The notes: a model not told the origin generated them from the sequence alone. Counted from the first letter of the stretch, positions 53,584 through 61,402 are shown. The stretch is 61,402 bases of DNA from Peptoclostridium sp. (GCF_009881055.1 NZ_WXFG01000004.1:1-61402), one strand, 5' to 3'. Translations and numbers: made by a program.

Positions 53584-55344
53584 ATGCAATTGAAAAAAAC
53601 AAAGATTGTTGCCACAATAGGTCCTGCAAGCGAAGAGGAGTCAGTGCTTGAAAAGCTTATAGAATCAGGTCTTGATGTTTGCAGACTCAATTTTTCTCAT
53701 GGAAGCCACAAGGAGCATAAAACCAGGATAGAAACAATAAAAAGAATAAGGACTAAACTTGACATCCCTGTGGCTATAATGCTTGACACGAAGGGTCCTG
53801 AAATAAGAACGGGAAAATTCAAAAATGGCAGGGCCAGGCTGGAGCAAAACAGCCGCTTTGTAATTACAACATATGAAGTGCTTGGAGACGAGACGATGTG
53901 CAGCGTCAGCTACGAAGGCATAACAAGGGATGTTTCGGTTGGTGACAGGATACTCATAGACGATGGAAACATAGCACTGGTCGTAGAACAGGTACATAAT
54001 GACAGTTTGACATGCATAGTCGAAAATCCAGGTGAAATATCCGACCGAAAAGGTGTAAATATTCCAGGAGCCAAAATAAATCTGCCAGCCGTTACGCAAA
54101 AAGACGTTGAGGACGTAATTTTTGGAATCGAAAATGGGATAGATTTCATTGCTGCATCATTCACCCGAAAAGCGGCTGATGTGCTCGACATAAGAAGAGT
54201 GCTTGAACAAAATGGTGGGGAAAGCGTCAAGATAATAGCAAAAATTGAAAATGCAGAAGGCGTGGCTAACGCAGACGAGATTATGAAAGTGGCAGATGGA
54301 TTAATGGTGGCTAGAGGGGATCTTGGAGTTGAAATACCGGCAGAGGAAGTGCCTCTTGTACAAAAGAGACTGATAAAAAAATGCAATCTGGCCGGCAAAC
54401 CGGTAATTACAGCAACACAGATGCTCGACTCGATGATAAGGAATCCAAGGCCTACAAGAGCGGAGGTTGCTGATGTGGCCAATGCGATATTTGATGGCAC
54501 TGACGCTATAATGCTTTCGGGTGAGACGGCTGCCGGGAGATATCCACTGGAGGCTGTAAGGACAATGAGCAATATAGCCCTGACAATAGAAAAATCAATC
54601 AACCACGAAAAGCTCTATAAAAGAGTGGCTGACAGCGGAAATTCCGGGGTCACAAATGCGGTGAGTCGCGCTACATGCTCCAGCGCATGGGAGCTCGGGG
54701 CAAGTGGCATAATAACTGCGACATCTTCAGGTCTCACGGCGAGAATGGTGTCAAGATTCAGGCCGAAATGCCGTATAATAGCTGTGACATCGTCTGAAAG
54801 TGTGCAGAGAAGCCTTTCGCTGGTATGGGGAGTCAGCCCCATATTGTCAGAAAAATTTGATTCAACGGACATACTTATAGAAGATGCAATTAGCCGATCG
54901 CTTGAGAAGGAGTACATCAAATCAGGTGAACTTGTGATAATAACTGCTGGCGTTCCGGTTGGGATAGCAGGAGGAACGAACTTGATGAAGGTACACGTAG
55001 TTGGAGAAGTGCTCGCAAAAGGGATAGGCATTGGAAAAACCGTGGCCGAGGGCAGGGCTTGCGTAGCCACTACGGCGGAGGAGTGCGCCAGCAAATTCAA
55101 AGAGGGCGATGTGCTTGTATGCGTTTCTACAGATGCCGACATGAACAAGTACATGGAGCTTGCGTCGGCAATAGTAACCGAGGAAGGAGGCCTCACAAGC
55201 CATGCGGCGATAGTGGGACTCAATCTTGGAAAGCCTGTAATAGTGTCTGCGAAAGATGCGACGGCGAACATAAATGACTGCGAAATTGTTACAATTGATA
55301 CACCAAGAGGAATAATATACAGGGGAAGTGTAAGGGTTTTGTAG
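53584..55344 (+). CDS. pyk: Pyruvate kinase with C-terminal PEP-utilizing domain
   Basis: A 586-residue enzyme making pyruvate and ATP from phosphoenolpyruvate. N-terminal KIVATIGPASEEESVLEKLI, the active-site block IIAKIENAEGVANADEI with MVARGDLGVEIP, TATQMLDSMIRNPRPTRAEVADVANAI and the allosteric C domain. Residues about 490-586 are the extra PEP-utilizer mobile domain (TEEGGLTSHAAIVGLNLGKPVIV) found in Bacillus/Clostridium type enzymes, whose role is structural. ATG 53584 after AGGGGTG; 22 nt beyond pfkA. Confidence 0.97.
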   Translation: MQLKKTKIVATIGPASEEESVLEKLIESGLDVCRLNFSHGSHKEHKTRIETIKRIRTKLDIPVAIMLDTKGPEIRTGKFKNGRARLEQNSRFVITTYEVLGDETMCSVSYEGITRDVSVGDRILIDDGNIALVVEQVHNDSLTCIVENPGEISDRKGVNIPGAKINLPAVTQKDVEDVIFGIENGIDFIAASFTRKAADVLDIRRVLEQNGGESVKIIAKIENAEGVANADEIMKVADGLMVARGDLGVEIPAEEVPLVQKRLIKKCNLAGKPVITATQMLDSMIRNPRPTRAEVADVANAIFDGTDAIMLSGETAAGRYPLEAVRTMSNIALTIEKSINHEKLYKRVADSGNSGVTNAVSRATCSSAWELGASGIITATSSGLTARMVSRFRPKCRIIAVTSSESVQRSLSLVWGVSPILSEKFDSTDILIEDAISRSLEKEYIKSGELVIITAGVPVGIAGGTNLMKVHVVGEVLAKGIGIGKTVAEGRACVATTAEECASKFKEGDVLVCVSTDADMNKYMELASAIVTEEGGLTSHAAIVGLNLGKPVIVSAKDATANINDCEIVTIDTPRGIIYRGSVRVL

Positions 55345-55607
55345 GAATATATGGGAATGTGTTTCAAAAACATTCGAATCATTGTTAAATTAATAATAAT
55401 TTTAAAAAGTTGCAAAAAAAGTTTTTAACGAACATGAAACTGGGTAAACAATTACTCGAGGAGGTGGAATAAGCAAAGTAACACTTGGGAATTATTGTTT
55501 TTTTGAATCATAAGTCAAACAAGTATGAACATTTTGAATTTTCTGAAAACTTTGAGCTGACTTATTTTTCACAAGGTTCCAAAAGTTCTGAATTGTATAA
55601 AAAAAAA
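55345..55607 (+). other. Intergenic region after pyk without a convincing gene
   Basis: AT-rich spacer. It contains an isolated strong ribosome-binding sequence (GAGGAGGTGG at 55458-55467) that is not followed by a usable ORF: a GTG there stops after two codons. A TTG-started frame of about 58 codons from 55485 is AT-driven and unrecognisable. A 6-bp hairpin near 55355-55375 lacks a T-run. Possibly the relic of a lost gene. Confidence 0.4.
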
Positions 55608-55636
55608 TTGATATTTTGGTATATCGATAGTATAAT
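55608..55636 (+). promoter_or_regulatory. Promoter of the NSS transporter operon
   Basis: TTGATA (55608-55613), a 17-bp spacer and a perfect TATAAT (55631-55636) give a near-consensus strong promoter about 75 nt upstream of the transporter start. Confidence 0.7.
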
Positions 55637-55710
55637 CAATATAGCAAAGTATGAATTTTAAAAAAACAATCGATTCAGCAAAACTCAATCACAAAAAGGA
55701 GGGACACATT

Positions 55711-57300
55711 ATGGCAGAACAGCAACAAAGAGAAGAGTGGGGGTCGAAGATTGGACTTATTCTTGCCATGGCAGGTAACGCAGTAGGTCTAGGTAACTTC
55801 TGGAGATTCCCATATCAGGCTGCTAAAAATGGCGGCGGCGCATTCATGATTCCTTATTTCGGAGCACTTATTCTTTTAGGTTTACCTCTTATGCTTTGCG
55901 AATGGCAACTTGGACGTTACGGCGGTAAGTATGGTCACGGTACTCTTGGACCGATGATATACCTACAGGCTAGAGAGGGTATCAACCCTAAGTCTGCAGC
56001 AATTATTGGTTCTATAGCAGGTGCATTTGCATTTGCAGTTACACTGCTTGTTAACTCGTACTACAACCATCTAATAGGTTGGACACTCGGATACGCGGTG
56101 ATGTCGATGACTGGCGGATATATGGACACAGCGAAAGCTACTGGAGATATATTCGTAGGCTACATACAAAACCCAGCTCAGGTATTTACTTTCTGGGTAA
56201 TAGCTCTAGCGGGTCTTGCGTGGGCGGTTATGAGAGGAGTGCAGGAGGGTATAGAGGCATGGGCGAAGCTCATGATGCCAGTACTGTACGTATTCGGTAT
56301 AATACTTGCAATAAGAGCGCTTACACTTGGAGCCCCTGTTAACCCGGACTGGTCGGCTCTTAAGGGTCTTAACTTTGTTTGGAACCCTGATTTCTCAACA
56401 CTTAACTGGACATCAGCGCTTGCTGCTGCAGGACAGATATTCTTCACACTTTCAATTGGTATGGGTATAGTATGTAACTATGCATCGTATCTTAAGCCTG
56501 AAGATGACGTAGTAGTTTCTTCGGTAGCTATGATATCTCTAAATGAATTTGCAGAGATAGTTCTTGGAGGATCGATAGTTATACCTATAGCTTACTCATT
56601 CCTTGGACCAGATGGAATATCTGCAGGTGTTGGACTTTCGTTCATAGCACTACCTAACGTATTCAGGGTAATGCCTGCTGGACAGGTATTTGGATCACTA
56701 TGGTTCTTCCTTCTGTTCTTCGCAGGATTCACTTCAGCTATAGCGATGTACAACTACCTTGTTGCTCTTCTTGAAGAAGACCTTGGAGTTGAAAGAAAGA
56801 AAGGTGCACTATACATCTTCTTTGCTTATATAATAGTTGGTCTTCCAGTTGGTCTTGAGCCAATACTTACTAAGACTGCAGACCTTGCTTACTTTACTGA
56901 GATTGACAACTGGGTAGGTTCATACCTGCTTATAGTTCTTGGTCTTGTGGAAGTGCTTGTTGTTGCATTCTTCATGAAGGAGAAGGCGCTTACAGAGATA
57001 AACAAGGGGGCTCTTTGGAGAGTGCCTGGCTGGTTCTACAATCTATTTGTAAGAGGACTTACTCCGCTTACACTAGCTATAGTGCTATTCTTCTCGACTA
57101 AGACGTATATGGAAGCAGGATACTTCAAAATAGTGCCAAGCTTCGTGGCAGAGACTCCTGTACTGGTTCCTTGGGTTCAGGCGGCTAGAGTAGTCATGCT
57201 TGCTGTTGTTATAGTAGGATTCCTACAGTCCTACAGGTCTATCAAGACTAAGTACGGCAAGGAGCTTGAGTCAGGCAAAGTATCAGTATACGTAGACTAA
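55711..57300 (+). CDS. Sodium-dependent amino-acid symporter, NSS (SNF) family
   Basis: A 529-residue Na+-coupled importer with about twelve membrane helices of the LeuT fold. The sodium/substrate site on TM1 is clear in GNAVGLGNFWRFPYQAAKNGGGAF, and TM6 region in FFTLSIGMGI. Followed 15 nt later by a 38-residue MetS-like subunit, the pairing found for methionine/alanine importers such as MetPS, so Met or Ala is the likely cargo. ATG 55711 follows AAAAGGAGGG. Strongly biased codons fit high expression. Confidence 0.93.
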   Translation: MAEQQQREEWGSKIGLILAMAGNAVGLGNFWRFPYQAAKNGGGAFMIPYFGALILLGLPLMLCEWQLGRYGGKYGHGTLGPMIYLQAREGINPKSAAIIGSIAGAFAFAVTLLVNSYYNHLIGWTLGYAVMSMTGGYMDTAKATGDIFVGYIQNPAQVFTFWVIALAGLAWAVMRGVQEGIEAWAKLMMPVLYVFGIILAIRALTLGAPVNPDWSALKGLNFVWNPDFSTLNWTSALAAAGQIFFTLSIGMGIVCNYASYLKPEDDVVVSSVAMISLNEFAEIVLGGSIVIPIAYSFLGPDGISAGVGLSFIALPNVFRVMPAGQVFGSLWFFLLFFAGFTSAIAMYNYLVALLEEDLGVERKKGALYIFFAYIIVGLPVGLEPILTKTADLAYFTEIDNWVGSYLLIVLGLVEVLVVAFFMKEKALTEINKGALWRVPGWFYNLFVRGLTPLTLAIVLFFSTKTYMEAGYFKIVPSFVAETPVLVPWVQAARVVMLAVVIVGFLQSYRSIKTKYGKELESGKVSVYVD

Positions 57301-57315
57301 TGAGGAGGGATTGAT

Positions 57316-57432
57316 ATGACAGGAGCAGCAATAGGTTTTCTTGTAACAGTATGGTCCATAGTATTCATAACAATATTTGCCAGCCTCAGAAGGCTTACAA
57401 GTGCAGAGGCTATGAAAAAGGCACAAAAATAA
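57316..57432 (+). CDS. MetS-like small subunit of the NSS transporter (38 aa)
   Basis: A 38-residue protein: one transmembrane helix (AAIGFLVTVWSIVFITIFAS) followed by a basic cytoplasmic tail ending AEAMKKAQK. GAGGAGGG precedes the ATG, and it sits 15 nt after the transporter and before a terminator. Size, topology and position match the small subunit of MetPS-type methionine/alanine importers, which is required for activity in Corynebacterium. Confidence 0.8.
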   Translation: MTGAAIGFLVTVWSIVFITIFASLRRLTSAEAMKKAQK

Positions 57433-57443
57433 ATTTGAAATAC

Positions 57444-57476
57444 CAAAAAAACCTCACCTTTTAGGTGAGGTTTTTG
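57444..57476. terminator. Terminator after the NSS transporter operon
   Basis: A perfect stem AAAAACCTCACC / GGTGAGGTTTTT around a 4-nt loop, with T-runs on both strands. Confidence 0.9.
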
Positions 57477-57540
57477 TATAATATATAGTATAATTGATAC
57501 AGCACAACTTCAACACACACACTTATAAGGAGTGACATTA

Positions 57541-58248
57541 ATGACGACAACTGAAATACAAGCTGTTCTGGATGAGCTGCATTCAATACTATCGTCCAAC
57601 ACTGTCATCGACAAGAAGAAAAAGGATAAGCTCATATTAGAAATCGAGCAACTTAAAAAGGGATTCAAGGATATACCCGAAATACATGAAAACCTGACTG
57701 ATGTCTATACATCGCTTGTAAAAAAAGGCAGGGAACTTAAAGCGCTGTATAAGAACAAGGTGACATCCAATGACAAAAAGGAGCTCGAATCAAAGGCGAT
57801 TTACTACATAAGATATTTGAAGGCTGCAAAGGGAGACTTTCTCGGGGAAACTCCATATGTAATAAAGTACATAAGATTCTTTTTTGTAACGGCTCTTCTT
57901 TTCATAGCCCTTTCGCCTATGTATTTTGGTTTCATACTGCCAGGGCTTATGTTCGTGCCTATATTCCTTGGTTTCAGAGGTGTCAAGCAAAGAACAAAGC
58001 CGGGATTTCACTTTAGCCTGGCGGTAGTGCCGGTAGGCATAATGACTGCAGCTCTGTGGGTAAGATATGGAATGTATGCAATGATGAATTTCGAAAAAGA
58101 AGTTGCGGCGGCTATGCAAAACTCAGGACAAGGACAGTTTGTTGGGCAACTTTTAGTTGCAGGGCCTCCAATACTTGGAGCGTTGCTTATGATATGTGCG
58201 TGCATGCAGGCGTACTTTGGCTACAAGAGCAAGGATCTTTTCGTATAG
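57541..58248 (+). CDS. Hypothetical membrane protein
   Basis: A 235-residue protein I do not recognise. Residues 1-90 are Lys- and Glu-rich, predicted helical, with coiled-coil character (KKKKDKLILEIEQLKKG). Then four hydrophobic segments (IRFFFVTALLFIALSPMYFG, GFILPGLMFVPIFLGF, FSLAVVPVGIMTAALWV, LLVAGPPILGALLMICACM) suggest a four-helix membrane domain with a cytoplasmic N-terminal region. ATG 57541 follows AAGGAGTG. It stands alone between two terminators. Confidence 0.7.
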   Translation: MTTTEIQAVLDELHSILSSNTVIDKKKKDKLILEIEQLKKGFKDIPEIHENLTDVYTSLVKKGRELKALYKNKVTSNDKKELESKAIYYIRYLKAAKGDFLGETPYVIKYIRFFFVTALLFIALSPMYFGFILPGLMFVPIFLGFRGVKQRTKPGFHFSLAVVPVGIMTAALWVRYGMYAMMNFEKEVAAAMQNSGQGQFVGQLLVAGPPILGALLMICACMQAYFGYKSKDLFV

Positions 58249-58271
58249 GATAATATATTATAGTGAAAGAA

Positions 58272-58315
58272 ATAAACATGGCCTTTGCAACTTAGCAAAG
58301 GCTTTATTTATGATA
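58272..58315 (+). terminator. Terminator after the hypothetical membrane protein
   Basis: GCCTTTGC pairs with GCAAAGGC around a 6-nt loop, extended by AAATAAA with TTTATTT; a T-rich end follows. Confidence 0.8.
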
Positions 58316-58359
58316 AAATTGATATAATAAAATGCAAAGAAATTTTAAGGAGCGGTTTG

Positions 58360-59721
58360 ATGCTGAGGGAATCTGGAATATATGAAGTTGAAATAATAGA
58401 CCTTACTGAAAAGGGTGAAGGTATAGGAAAAATAGACGGGCTTACCATCTTTATCGATGGAGGTCTTGTGGGCGACAAGGTTAAGGCTAAACTCTCAAAA
58501 CTCAAGAAAAACTATGCAACAGGAGAGCTTCTTGAGATAATAACGCCTTCAGAAGGCAGGGTAGAGGCGCTGTGCCAATATCGAGAATGCGGAGGTTGCC
58601 AGATAATGAGTCTCTCATATGAAAAGCAGCTCGAGCTCAAAAGAAACAGCGTTGTTCAGACTCTTAGGCGAATAGGCGGGCTTGAAGAGATTGTACATGT
58701 GCATGCTGTAATCGGCATGGAGTATCCCTATGAATACAGGAACAAGGCACAATTTCCAGTTGGCGAAAGAGGCGGAGAAATTGTCGTCGGTTTCTACAAG
58801 AAAGGCACTCACGATATTGTTGATGCCAAGAGCTGCTGCATACACAGGAAGGTCAATGAGCAGATAATAGAAATAGTCAAATATTACATGAAGGAAAACA
58901 ACATAAGCGCCTATGACGAAAAGAGCCACAAGGGCACAATAAGGCACATAGTCACCAAAATAGGTTTCACTACTGGCGATATTATGGTTGTAATAGTAAC
59001 AAACTCCAAGAAGCTAAAAAATGCCAATCTGCTGGCACATGCCCTCAATGCCAACATACCAGGCTTCAAGACGCTTGTACAGAATGTAAATATGGACAAG
59101 ACAAATGTCATACTAGGAAAGCAAAATAACATAGTATACGGCGAAGGCAAGATAACAGACTATATAGGAAGCCTGAGCTTTGAAATATCGCCGCTTTCTT
59201 TCTTCCAGGTCAATCCGGTGCAGACAAGGGTGCTATATGAGAAGGCGCTAGAGTATGCGGCTCTTTCAGGCGACGAGACCGTATTTGACATATACTGCGG
59301 CACGGGAACAATATCGCTATTTCTCGCTCAGAAGGCCAAGCATGTATACGGAATAGAGGTCATACAGGAGGCTATTGATGCTGCCAGGGAAAATTCAGTA
59401 CGCAATGGCATACAGAATGCGGAGTTTTTCACAGGAAAAGCAGAGGATGTGGTTCCAAGGCTCTACGAGCAGGGCTACACAGCAGATGTTGTAGTGGTTG
59501 ATCCCCCAAGAAAGGGCTGCGACGAGAAGGTGCTTGGCACTATAGTTGAAATGCAGCCAAAGAGGGTCGTATACGTTTCATGCAATCCGTCCACGCTCGC
59601 AAGGGACTTGAAATATCTGGGGGAGAACGGCTTCAAAGTCAAAGAAGTCCAGCCTGTGGACATGTTCCCCCACACAATGCATGTGGAGACAGTCGTGTTG
59701 ATGTCACGCAAAGATAAATAA
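58360..59721 (+). CDS. RlmD/TrmA-type RNA (uracil-5-)-methyltransferase
   Basis: A 453-residue SAM-dependent RNA methyltransferase. N-terminal TRAM domain (GIYEVEIIDLTEKGEGIGKI), then 4Fe-4S cysteines in CQYRECGGCQ, the SAM site VFDIYCGTGTISLFLAQ, the motif VVVDPPRKGCDE and the catalytic Cys region VVYVSCNPSTLARDL. It makes 5-methyluridine in 23S rRNA or tRNA; the exact target is not resolved from sequence. ATG 58360 has AAGGAGCGG ahead, and the longer frame enters the previous terminator. Confidence 0.92.
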   Translation: MLRESGIYEVEIIDLTEKGEGIGKIDGLTIFIDGGLVGDKVKAKLSKLKKNYATGELLEIITPSEGRVEALCQYRECGGCQIMSLSYEKQLELKRNSVVQTLRRIGGLEEIVHVHAVIGMEYPYEYRNKAQFPVGERGGEIVVGFYKKGTHDIVDAKSCCIHRKVNEQIIEIVKYYMKENNISAYDEKSHKGTIRHIVTKIGFTTGDIMVVIVTNSKKLKNANLLAHALNANIPGFKTLVQNVNMDKTNVILGKQNNIVYGEGKITDYIGSLSFEISPLSFFQVNPVQTRVLYEKALEYAALSGDETVFDIYCGTGTISLFLAQKAKHVYGIEVIQEAIDAARENSVRNGIQNAEFFTGKAEDVVPRLYEQGYTADVVVVDPPRKGCDEKVLGTIVEMQPKRVVYVSCNPSTLARDLKYLGENGFKVKEVQPVDMFPHTMHVETVVLMSRKDK

Positions 59722-59746
59722 TTAGGCTCTAAAGGGCTTGAAATCA

Positions 59747-59802
59747 AAGGTTTTCAGACTTTCGGTTGGGATAATCGATTGCTGGAAACCTTGTTTTTTT
59801 TA
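59747..59802 (+). terminator. Terminator after the RNA methyltransferase gene
   Basis: An 11-bp stem AAGGTTTTCAG / CTGGAAACCTT (one T-G pair) with a 24-nt loop and eight Ts. Confidence 0.75.
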
Positions 59803-59936
59803 TCGTTCAAAAGCAGCCCGGGTTTGAGAGCATTGTTGGGTTGAGGCTATAGAACTGCTTTTTATCCCGCGAGACAAGGGAACTACTGTTTTTGGATAGG
59901 GTTGAAACTAGGGAACTGTTGTTAAATGAATGTAGT

Positions 59937-59974
59937 AAAAGGCAGTAGTCCTATTACAAAACTACTGCCTTCTA
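59937..59974 (-). terminator. Terminator of the sigma-like gene
   Basis: An 11-bp perfect stem AAGGCAGTAGT / ACTACTGCCTT with an 11-nt loop lies immediately after the stop of the minus-strand gene, followed by TTTTACTAC on that strand. Confidence 0.75.
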
Positions 59975-59979
59975 CTATG

Positions 59980-60564
59980 TTATCTTCCTAAATCATCTCG
60001 GCTGATATGTTGTTGTAGAATAGTTCTCATACGCTTGATCATATCGTTAACCGATGACTGAGGCTTATTAATAAGGTTTGCGATTGTACGTTGTGATTTT
60101 CCGTCATAAAGCATTTCAAATATTGGTGCCAACTCAGGAGCCTTGTTGCGAAGACTGTCAAGAAGGTCTTCAAAGAGCATAGCCGTTAGGATTGTTTCAC
60201 ACTGTATAGCAGCTGGGTCCTCGAATTCAAGCTCTGTTTCCTCGAAGAAAGATTCAAGCGAAAGCGGAGCTCCGTCCTTCATCTTCTTGCAGGCCTTACA
60301 GTCCATTTCGCAGCGCTTGAGTTTTCCCTTGCCATCGCTAACTATGCAACGGCGGCTGCGTTCTTCACGTTTCATTTCTGCCCAAATGGGACGCATGTAC
60401 GTAAGATAAAGTTCTTCGTCATCTGTAGGAATCATGATAGCTGATACTATTTTATTCCCGATTTTTGCTGGTACCACATCTTCCTTCTTGATACCGTACG
60501 CTTCGATTGTCTCTCTTGTTACCTCCATGGGGATGAGATAAGTTTTTTTGTCTTTCTTTGTCAT
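59980..60564 (-). CDS. Sigma-70-like DNA-binding protein of mobile-element type
   Basis: A 194-residue protein. The C-terminal part (about 135-190) is a helix-turn-helix resembling sigma region 4: LAPIFEMLYDGKSQRTIANLINKPQSS. The middle has a Cys cluster (RCEMDCKACKKMKDG) that may bind zinc. Such proteins are common in integrative or conjugative elements of Firmicutes, as I recall; a role in transcription is likely, the target unknown. GAAGGAGGG precedes the ATG at 60564, but a hairpin overlaps that site (60578-60596). Confidence 0.7.
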   Translation of the reverse strand: MTKKDKKTYLIPMEVTRETIEAYGIKKEDVVPAKIGNKIVSAIMIPTDDEELYLTYMRPIWAEMKREERSRRCIVSDGKGKLKRCEMDCKACKKMKDGAPLSLESFFEETELEFEDPAAIQCETILTAMLFEDLLDSLRNKAPELAPIFEMLYDGKSQRTIANLINKPQSSVNDMIKRMRTILQQHISRDDLGR

Positions 60565-60577
60565 AATGTAAGCCCTC

Positions 60578-60596
60578 CTTCGGCTTGAAACCGAAG
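60578..60596 (-). promoter_or_regulatory. Hairpin next to the ribosome-binding site of the sigma-like gene
   Basis: On the minus strand CTTCGG and CCGAAG form a 6-bp stem with a 7-nt loop whose 3-prime arm runs straight into the GGAGGG ribosome site. Folding could limit translation. Confidence 0.45.
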
Positions 60597-61027
60597 CGAG
60601 AGCTCACATGACGTGCACCAGCCCAAAAAGGCAATAGTCGACCGTCCGAATGGGATTACTCCCGCTTCAGAATTGGCGACCAGCTATTCCAGTGGCTGGT
60701 GGCAGTTATTTAGTTGTTCACCCGATAGGTCTGGAATCATCCTTGATCAGGGGATGTCCTATGGGGTGATAGTTCGCATAAAGCAAAATGATGTTATCGC
60801 TTCGTGCAATAACATCATACTAATTTCTTGGACATGCTTAGAGGAGCGGGAGTAGCTACCTAATAGAGTGTGAGTAGCTAATTTTTGATGCTTTCCTCCG
60901 ATTGGTAATAAGTAAGAGAATGCAAAGCTAATATCAGCAAAAGTAAACTTAAGATTGTCGTTTGCATTTGGACGTGCTATAATACTTAGAGTGAACTATT
61001 TCTGAACAGGTTCATGGAGGCGATAAT
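60597..61027. other. Intergenic region of the mobile segment
   Basis: It holds an inverted repeat ATGATGTTAT (60788-60797) / ATAACATCAT (60809-60818). A frame of about 80 codons on the plus strand (60613-60855) has no clear ribosome site and no domain I recognise; I do not annotate it as a gene. The region before 61028 is AT-rich promoter-like sequence for the Xre gene. Confidence 0.4.
60788..60818. repeat. Inverted repeat ATGATGTTAT / ATAACATCAT
   Basis: A perfect 10+10 inverted repeat with an 11-nt spacer. It has no T-run, so operator, attachment or transfer-related site are all possible. Confidence 0.6.
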
Positions 61028-61240
61028 ATGGCATTCAGTTATAACAAACTATGGAAGCTACTGATTGATAAAAAAATGATGAAGAAGGATTTGATGGAAG
61101 CGACGGGCTTGACTACTTCCACGATGGCTAAATTAGGCAAGGAGCTTCCGGTTAGCATGGATGTTTTGGCGAGGATATGTAAAGCACTCAATTGCAACAT
61201 CGGAGATATTGTCGACTACATCGATAAAGAAGCCGAATAA
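61028..61240 (+). CDS. Xre/YozG-type helix-turn-helix regulator
   Basis: A 70-residue single-domain DNA-binding protein. The HTH is KKDLMEATGLTTSTMAKLGK, followed by SMDVLARICKALNCNIGDIVDYI, typical of small Cro/CI-like regulators found in conjugative elements and on chromosomes. ATG 61028 follows GGAGG. Target unknown; it may repress the neighbouring element genes. Confidence 0.85.
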   Translation: MAFSYNKLWKLLIDKKMMKKDLMEATGLTTSTMAKLGKELPVSMDVLARICKALNCNIGDIVDYIDKEAE

Positions 61241-61318
61241 AAAATTGGTTTGATGTTAGCATAAAAAGTGGACATGCATCCTGAGTGGGATAAAATATAT
61301 GTAAGGAGCGTGTTGCAA

Positions 61319-61402
61319 ATGAGTACTAAAAAATCGTATACAAAAGAATTTAAGGAAAATGTTGTCAAAATGGTTATAGAGCAAGGAATGAAACAAGTTG
61401 AA
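61319..61402 (+). CDS. IS3-family transposase OrfA-like protein, partial at window edge
   Basis: The first 28 residues only: MSTKKSYTKEFKENVVKMVI. This is the start of the OrfA helix-turn-helix of IS3/IS911-type insertion sequences (YTKEFKENVVKMV pattern). TAAGGAG precedes the ATG. The gene runs off the window, so the element ends cannot be defined; a candidate left end is near the GTGGACATGC at 61269. Confidence 0.75.
   Translation, partial: MSTKKSYTKEFKENVVKMVIEQGMKQVE

Noticed and set aside
55355..55375. Terminator after pyk
   Set aside because: The stem is only 6 bp and is not followed by a T-run.
54615..55415. Minus-strand ORF of 266 codons across pyk
   Set aside because: Antisense shadow of pyruvate kinase; Ser/Thr/Pro-rich low-information translation.
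55485..55663. TTG-started ORF of about 58 codons before the NSS transporter
   Set aside because: The ribosome site is 17 nt away, the translation is AT-driven and the frame runs across the transporter promoter.
60613..60855. Plus-strand ORF of 80 codons in the mobile segment
   Set aside because: No convincing ribosome site, unusual composition, and it overlaps an inverted repeat. I could not recognise a family, so it was left out.

Overview
The window is a stretch of chromosome from a low-GC, strictly anaerobic, amino-acid-fermenting Firmicute. The order hymABCD - fdhB - fdhA(selenocysteine) - ferritin-like - mogA - mobA - fdhD - tupABC - moeA - moeA-like - moaA - moaC matches what I remember of the tungsten/selenium formate dehydrogenase locus of Peptoclostridium (Eubacterium) acidaminophilum. 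That species assignment is recall plus gene content, not a database match. TTG and GTG starts behind strong GGAGG ribosome-binding sites are common. I saw no rRNA, tRNA or CRISPR array.

Layout. 1-4.3 kb: a small Fe-S protein divergent from a Crp/Fnr regulator, then a Lon-like protease. 4.4-5.5 kb (minus): universal stress protein and 5-formyl-THF cyclo-ligase. 5.7-9.6 kb: ftsE-ftsX-envC-like-ctpA cell-wall operon. 9.6-14.5 kb: uvrB-uvrA with a LexA-like box. 14.5-18.5 kb (minus): hydE-hydG-hydF, the [FeFe]-hydrogenase maturation genes, with a tiny membrane protein gene behind them and a long structured leader with its own promoter and terminator in front. 18.9-21.9 kb: TM1266-type protein, uvrC, hprK. 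22.2-27.2 kb: hymA, hymB, hymC ([FeFe] hydrogenase and NADH/FMN module) and the membrane gene hymD. 27.6-33.7 kb: fdhB, selenoprotein fdhA (in-frame UGA at codon 350 with a SECIS hairpin), a ferritin-like gene, mogA, mobA, fdhD. 33.7-41.9 kb: tungstate transporter tupABC behind a structured leader, moeA, a moeA-binding-protein fusion, moaA, moaC, a MOSC protein, and a beta-carbonic anhydrase. 42-47.2 kb: murB, PHP hydrolase, rapZ, yvcK, Nudix, whiA, HPr. 47.4-48.8 kb: an alanine/Na+ symporter whose frame is broken by a UGA near the start. 49-55.3 kb: dnaE, pfkA, pyk. 55.6-58.3 kb: an NSS-family Na+ symporter with a 38-residue MetS-like subunit, and an unknown membrane protein. 58.4-59.7 kb: an RlmD/TrmA-like RNA methyltransferase. 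60-61.4 kb: sigma-like protein, Xre-type regulator and the start of an IS3-type transposase, probably the edge of a mobile region.

How it fits together. About 20 kb serves one metabolic module: formate oxidation or CO2 reduction coupled to H2 and NAD(P)H. The window holds the enzymes (Fdh, Hym), H-cluster maturation (HydEFG), tungstate import (TupABC), pterin cofactor synthesis and insertion (MoaA, MoaC, MogA, MoeA, MobA, FdhD) and a carbonic anhydrase that can interconvert CO2 and bicarbonate. The most interesting unexplained signals are the structured hydE leader, the structured tupA leader, the UGA in the alanine symporter, and an FdhD that lacks the usual cysteine loop.
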